From the NCBI GenBank assembly GCA_937928475.1, contig CALFVE010000298.1, positions 1 to 8,273 of the forward strand: a stretch of DNA of 8,273 bases. Reading direction: 5' to 3'. A program made the position numbers and the translations under genes. The DNA comes from an uncultured bacterium (lineage in GTDB: Bacteria; Armatimonadota; Zipacnadia; Zipacnadales; Zipacnadaceae). Below are positions 5,363 to 8,273 of this stretch, piece after piece. Below the pieces are notes generated by a model. The model was not told the origin of the DNA. It worked only from the letters and a program-made list of their open reading frames with translations, and did no database searches. Each line of letters starts with the position of its first letter. Positions within the stretch are counted from its first letter, which is position 1.

Positions 5363-6211
5363 GTGTCCCAGTGGAAAATCCTAGTGATTGACGACGAGGT
5401 CGGCCCCCGTGAGGCCCTGCGCATGATCTTCCAGCCGGACCACCACGTCATCCTGGCCGACGGACCTCTCGAGGGGTTGGCTCGCGTGGAGGAGGACAAG
5501 CCCGACCTCGTCTTCTGCGACATTCGCATGCCGGAGATGTCGGGGCTGGAGGTGCTGCGCCGCATCAAGGCCACCCGCCCCCAGACCGAGGTCATCATGA
5601 TCACCGCCTACGCCACCCTGGACTCGGCCCAGGAGGCCCTGCGCAGTGGCGCCGGCGACTACCTGCTTAAACCCTACGGCGTCGACGAAGTAACCGCCGC
5701 CGCCGAACGGGCCTTCGAGCGGATCCGGGCGCGGCAAAGGGGCGAACGTCACGAGCGGCAACTCGCGCAGGCCACCGAAGACCTGGCGGCCAGGCTGCTG
5801 GAGCACCACGGCGAGGACCTAGCCGACGCCGTTCCCCAAGTGATCCTGGTGGAGGACGACCCGGCCCTCCTGGCGGCCATGGCCGCCTATCTGCGCAGCG
5901 CGGGCTTGCGGGTGGCCCTCTTCGACCACGGCCGCCCCGCCCTCGCCCAGATTGCGCAACACGCCGAGCAGGGCGCCGGCGGTCCCCGCATCGTGGTCAC
6001 CGACCTGCGCCTCCCTGACTTTCTGGGGCTTCACCTCGCCCGCCGCGCCAAACAATGGCTGCCGGACGTCTCGGTGCTTCTGCTCACCGCCGAAAACATC
6101 GAACTGGCAAACGCCCCTTACCTGGACGCCGTGCTCAACAAGCCTTTCCCTCTCCCCGACCTCCTCACCCAGGTCCAGGCTCACCTGCGTCCCGCCGAAA
6201 TCGTTCAGTAG
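5363..6211 (+). CDS. Response regulator with two receiver (REC) domains, no output domain
   Basis: This is a 282-aa cytoplasmic signalling protein. The first receiver (about 4-122) has acidic pocket D10-D11, phosphoacceptor Asp53 (FCDIRMPEMSG), Thr81 (MITAYAT) and Lys103 (LLKPYG). A charged helical linker (about 115-155) leads to a second receiver (about 159-278) with E164-D165-D166, Asp214 (VVTDLRLPDFLG), Thr242 (LLLTAEN) and Lys260 (LNKPF). Both domains look able to accept phosphate. There is no DNA-binding, enzymatic or GGDEF part, so it probably works by protein contacts or as a phosphate shuttle. No histidine kinase is in the window. The GTG at 5363 is preferred because GAGGAAG lies about ten bases upstream and the REC fold starts at once; an in-frame GTG at 5318 would add 15 residues but has no ribosome-binding site. 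It is likely transcribed from the promoter at 5140-5168 and may also read through from upstream. Confidence 0.93.
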   Translation: MSQWKILVIDDEVGPREALRMIFQPDHHVILADGPLEGLARVEEDKPDLVFCDIRMPEMSGLEVLRRIKATRPQTEVIMITAYATLDSAQEALRSGAGDYLLKPYGVDEVTAAAERAFERIRARQRGERHERQLAQATEDLAARLLEHHGEDLADAVPQVILVEDDPALLAAMAAYLRSAGLRVALFDHGRPALAQIAQHAEQGAGGPRIVVTDLRLPDFLGLHLARRAKQWLPDVSVLLLTAENIELANAPYLDAVLNKPFPLPDLLTQVQAHLRPAEIVQ

Positions 6212-6219
6212 CCGCCCCC

Positions 6220-6231
6220 CGCCGATCGGCG
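6220..6231. repeat. 12-bp palindrome between convergent genes
   Basis: CGCCGATCGGCG is a perfect palindrome in the 60-bp gap between the ends of the response-regulator and TadG-like genes. No T-run follows on either strand, so it is at best a weak terminator element. Confidence 0.35.
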
Positions 6232-6271
6232 ATCCCTCCTGCCCATGTTGTTAGGCGCTCTGGGCCCGCCG

Positions 6272-7483
6272 TTACTTGATCAGTCTCACCGTCGCCGTGC
6301 CCCCACTGGGATCGGGCGTCCCGTAGATCTCCCACCCCGATCCGTTGATGACCACCCGCTCTGCCATCAGCGATCCGTTCTTCACGCACTGGTCGCTGCC
6401 GTTGAAGGTTATCGTCCCGTTGGGCGCCAGAATCGTGCCCCGCCACTCCCCGTTCGCGCCGTTGACCGTGATGTTCCCGTGGAGCGAAAGAAACAGCACG
6501 AAGTTAGGCGCCGCGCTGGTGGCCGGGCCGTGCCTAGTGCCGTTGATGGTAATGTTGCCGTCGGCGACGATGGTCACGTTGGGCATGCTGCATCGGGACC
6601 CGTTGATGACCACATTGCCGCGCACCCGGTACACCCCCGGTGGCACCACCCGGTCGGAGCCGTTCACGGTGTAACTGGGCAGGTCGTAGTCGTAAACGAA
6701 ATCCTCCGGCGTGTAGGTCAGCGGGTAGGGCTTGGGACTGGAAGGCACTTTTACCGGATTCACGTTCTGGCCGCTGCCGTTGAGTGTCCAGTTGCGCACA
6801 TACTCGGCCCGACCTGTAATCGTCTGGTTGCTGCCGTTCATCGTGAAATCGCGATCGGCATGGGCATTTGCCGTGATCGTCTGCCCGGCACCATTGAAAG
6901 TCACGTCTGCGTTGGACCACAGATCGCTGTGGTAGAGAATCTGCCCCGATCCGTTGTAGACAACGTCGTGGTAAGGCGAGGAGGGCAGCCCGTGCGCGAA
7001 GACACACGCTAGTTGTCCGCCCGAGGTTTCCCGCAACGCCGTCGCGGTACGGGTCACCACAGTCCCACTTATTCCCAGGGCCCGGGCGAAACTGTAAGCG
7101 ATAGGCACATGCACGTAAACCTCCACCGCTCTCTGCGCGCTTGTCAACTGCCCATACCCGGGCACCGAAGCCCCGGCCGCATAAAACGTGACCTCCTCGG
7201 GGTCCCACTCAGCCGCTAGTGCCCCTGCTTCGTTGTTCGCTTGCACGATCGCCCCGATCCGCGCCAGCGCCTCCGAATGGTTCGCATCTTGCACGAATCC
7301 GGCAGCCCCGGCCAAAGCCGCCGCGTCGGCCACCGTCTGGGCTCGCCCAGCCCCCACCATCAATGTTCCCAAGTCCAGACTTAGCGCCACCATCCCCAAT
7401 AGCACGCTCATAGCGATGGCCACCAACACCGTCACGGCCCCGCATTTCCGCCCGCAGTATTCGCACCAGTAGCGTGTCCACAT
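6272..7483 (-). CDS. TadE/TadG-like secreted protein with NG-repeat beta-solenoid-like C-terminus
   Basis: This is a 403-aa protein. A Cys-rich N-terminus (C7, C10, C14) leads into a single membrane helix (about 14-36) and the motif VALSLDLGTLMVGAGRAQTVADAAALAGAAG. That is the N-terminal Tad domain of TadE/TadG-like proteins linked to Flp pilus and surface assembly, so the rest should lie outside the membrane. Residues up to about 152 are shared with the upstream gene (FARALGISGTVVTRTATALR). From about 175 to 382 the motif hydrophobic-x-NG[S/T/A] recurs at N177, 197, 216, 235, 274, 294, 314, 341, 361 and 380, mostly 19-20 residues apart, which suggests a right-handed beta-solenoid. The chain ends TVRLIK. 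ATG 7483 is chosen over the in-frame GTG 7507 because GGAGG and AAGGGG lie just upstream, and the translation then begins with the short cytoplasmic tail typical of this family. Pilus role, adhesion and surface coat are all possible. Confidence 0.82.
   Translation of the reverse strand: MWTRYWCEYCGRKCGAVTVLVAIAMSVLLGMVALSLDLGTLMVGAGRAQTVADAAALAGAAGFVQDANHSEALARIGAIVQANNEAGALAAEWDPEEVTFYAAGASVPGYGQLTSAQRAVEVYVHVPIAYSFARALGISGTVVTRTATALRETSGGQLACVFAHGLPSSPYHDVVYNGSGQILYHSDLWSNADVTFNGAGQTITANAHADRDFTMNGSNQTITGRAEYVRNWTLNGSGQNVNPVKVPSSPKPYPLTYTPEDFVYDYDLPSYTVNGSDRVVPPGVYRVRGNVVINGSRCSMPNVTIVADGNITINGTRHGPATSAAPNFVLFLSLHGNITVNGANGEWRGTILAPNGTITFNGSDQCVKNGSLMAERVVINGSGWEIYGTPDPSGGTATVRLIK
6338..6961 (-). 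repeat. Degenerate repeats of about 60 bp coding NG[S/T/A] coils
   Basis: On the plus strand a core like CCGTTGAtgGT (complement of the Asn-Gly codons and flanks) recurs about every 57-60 bp, for example near 6340, 6400, 6460, 6540, 6600, 6660, 6778, 6835, 6892 and 6952. One expected copy is missing near 6720, where a Pro-rich insert (SSPKPYPLTYTPED) interrupts the series. The copies are diverged at the third codon position, so the repeats are kept at protein level. Confidence 0.75.
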
Positions 7484-7545
7484 AGTCCCCTTATCCTCCC
7501 TGACCACCCATCTCCTTAGCCCAGGGCCGTCCGCCGTATCGCCCT

Positions 7546-7574
7546 GCTCTGCCTGCCCATGTCTCCAGCAGAGC
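7546..7574. repeat. Small inverted repeat between the two Tad-like genes
   Basis: GCTCTGC (7546-7552) and GCAGAGC (7568-7574) form a 7-bp stem with a 15-base loop in the 133-bp gap between the two genes. Next to the upstream stop there is also a GC-rich CCCC-GCC-GGGG (7601-7611). Neither is followed by a U-run on the transcript. They may fold in the intergenic mRNA; no specific role is indicated. Confidence 0.35.
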
Positions 7575-7616
7575 CCGGGAAAGTCGGCGAACTCTCCGAC
7601 CCCCGCCGGGGCCGGC

Positions 7617-8273
7617 TCACTTGACCAGTTTCGCCCTCCACAGCCCGGTGTTCTCGGCCAAGGCGTCCCCCGAGGCCCCCGGCATCTGGAACTGGATAAA
7701 GCGGCCGGTGATACTTTTCTGCCCGCTGGTACTTACCGACTCTAGCCAGAAAGCCCCAAACCTCTTGATCCGAAACCGCGCATTGCTTCCGGTGCCGTCC
7801 AGGTACTCGCACATGGGGACGATGAGAATGCGCGGGTTGTCCCGGTGGTAATCCTCAAAGGTGTCACCCGCCCACGGCTCCCAGTTCGCCCGCTGCAGGC
7901 GCGCCAAGCCGTCGCTGGACGACGCCAGCGCCTGGCTCCACTGGCCCACCGAGAGACCGGTGTAGGCGTAAACGTACTCGTTCACCTGTACATAATTCCC
8001 GATGATCTTCTCCGGCGGCACCTGGTAGCCCCGCAGCATCAAGTGAAAGTCGTTCGACCCCGTCTTCGGCGTCAGGAACCCGAAGTTGCCGGGTATGTTG
8101 GCGTAGTGCGGCCCGTCCGCCATCAGCAGGTTCTGGGTTTCCCCATACCGATACTCGGTGCCGTAACTGATCCACATCGGGCAGATTGGCGCCCCCAGCG
8201 CGAAGGTGCGCACCGCCGTCGCCGTCCGCGTCACCGTGGTCCCCGTTAGCCCGAAGGCCCGTGCGAAGTAGTA
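7617..8273 (-). CDS. TadE/TadG-like secreted protein, N-terminal part beyond window
   Basis: The last 218 codons are visible; the frame is open to the right edge and the start lies outside. The visible part begins YYFARAFGLTGTTVTRTATAVR, aligning with SFARALGISGTVVTRTATALR of the downstream gene, so the missing N-terminus very probably has the same membrane anchor and Tad domain. The remainder (from PICPMWISYGTEY) differs wholly from the NG-repeat tail. It contains GNFGFLTPKTGSNDF, a stretch ending in NPRILIVPMCEYL, then IKRFGAFWLESVS and GRFIQFQMPG, a layout I associate with Tad-domain proteins of Gram-positive thermophiles. It ends WRAKLVK, close to the TVRLIK ending of the neighbour. The internal GTG at 8234 is not a start because homology continues upstream. 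The product is probably membrane-anchored with its bulk outside, acting with its neighbour. Confidence 0.8.
   Translation of the reverse strand, partial: YYFARAFGLTGTTVTRTATAVRTFALGAPICPMWISYGTEYRYGETQNLLMADGPHYANIPGNFGFLTPKTGSNDFHLMLRGYQVPPEKIIGNYVQVNEYVYAYTGLSVGQWSQALASSSDGLARLQRANWEPWAGDTFEDYHRDNPRILIVPMCEYLDGTGSNARFRIKRFGAFWLESVSTSGQKSITGRFIQFQMPGASGDALAENTGLWRAKLVK

Noticed and set aside
6338..6961. CRISPR-like or other DNA-level repeat array from the regular 60-bp spacing
   Set aside because: Copies are short, diverged at third positions and fully in frame, so they are protein repeats.
6245..7012. Plus-strand open frame opposite the TadG-like gene
   Set aside because: It has no family resemblance, and the minus-strand frame has a clear Tad domain and regular protein repeats.
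7120..7149. TTGACA on the minus strand (7149-7144) inside the TadG-like gene as a promoter
   Set aside because: Seventeen bases downstream the sequence is GGAGGT, not a -10 box.

Overview
The window is GC-rich (about two-thirds G+C by eye) and comes from a bacterium I cannot place to genus. DnaK lacks the roughly 24-residue insertion that Gram-negative-type DnaK proteins carry in the first quadrant, so it is of the monoderm type. The dnaK promoter overlaps a site resembling the HspR operator (HAIR). The Tad-family proteins are of a kind I associate with Gram-positive thermophiles and Chloroflexota-like bacteria. A GC-rich monoderm-type lineage (Bacillota, Chloroflexota, Actinomycetota or similar) fits best, but this is inference.

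Left block, minus strand (1-2876): a heat-shock unit transcribed leftward. A consensus-like sigma-70/A promoter with an overlapping HAIR-like inverted repeat (2846-2876) precedes a leader of about 165 nt and then dnaK (GTG start at 2673). A strong nested stem-loop (717-778) separates dnaK from a small heat-shock protein gene (273-695). A second Hsp20 gene overlaps that one by an ATGA junction and runs off the left edge. No grpE, dnaJ or hspR is visible.

Middle block, plus strand (3007-6211): three co-directional genes. The first encodes an unrecognised 305-aa protein with a strongly acidic tail. Eleven bases later comes an enolase-superfamily (muconate-lactonizing-enzyme-like) protein with a complete set of catalytic and metal residues. 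The third encodes a response regulator made of two receiver domains and no output domain. The first two look co-transcribed and possibly translationally coupled. The regulator probably also has its own promoter, because an exact TTGACA-N17-TATAAT lies inside the 3' end of the enolase-superfamily gene.

Right block, minus strand (6272-8273): two tandem TadE/TadG-like (Flp pilus-associated, secreted or membrane-anchored) genes, convergent with the middle block. The complete one has an N-terminal membrane anchor and a C-terminal region with an NG[S/T/A] motif roughly every 20 residues, suggesting a beta-solenoid. The upstream one is cut by the right edge. It shares the core motif FARA-x-G-x2-GT-x-VTRTATA and the basic C-terminal ending but has an unrelated C-terminal domain.

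I saw no tRNA, rRNA, CRISPR array, insertion sequence or clear rho-independent terminator.
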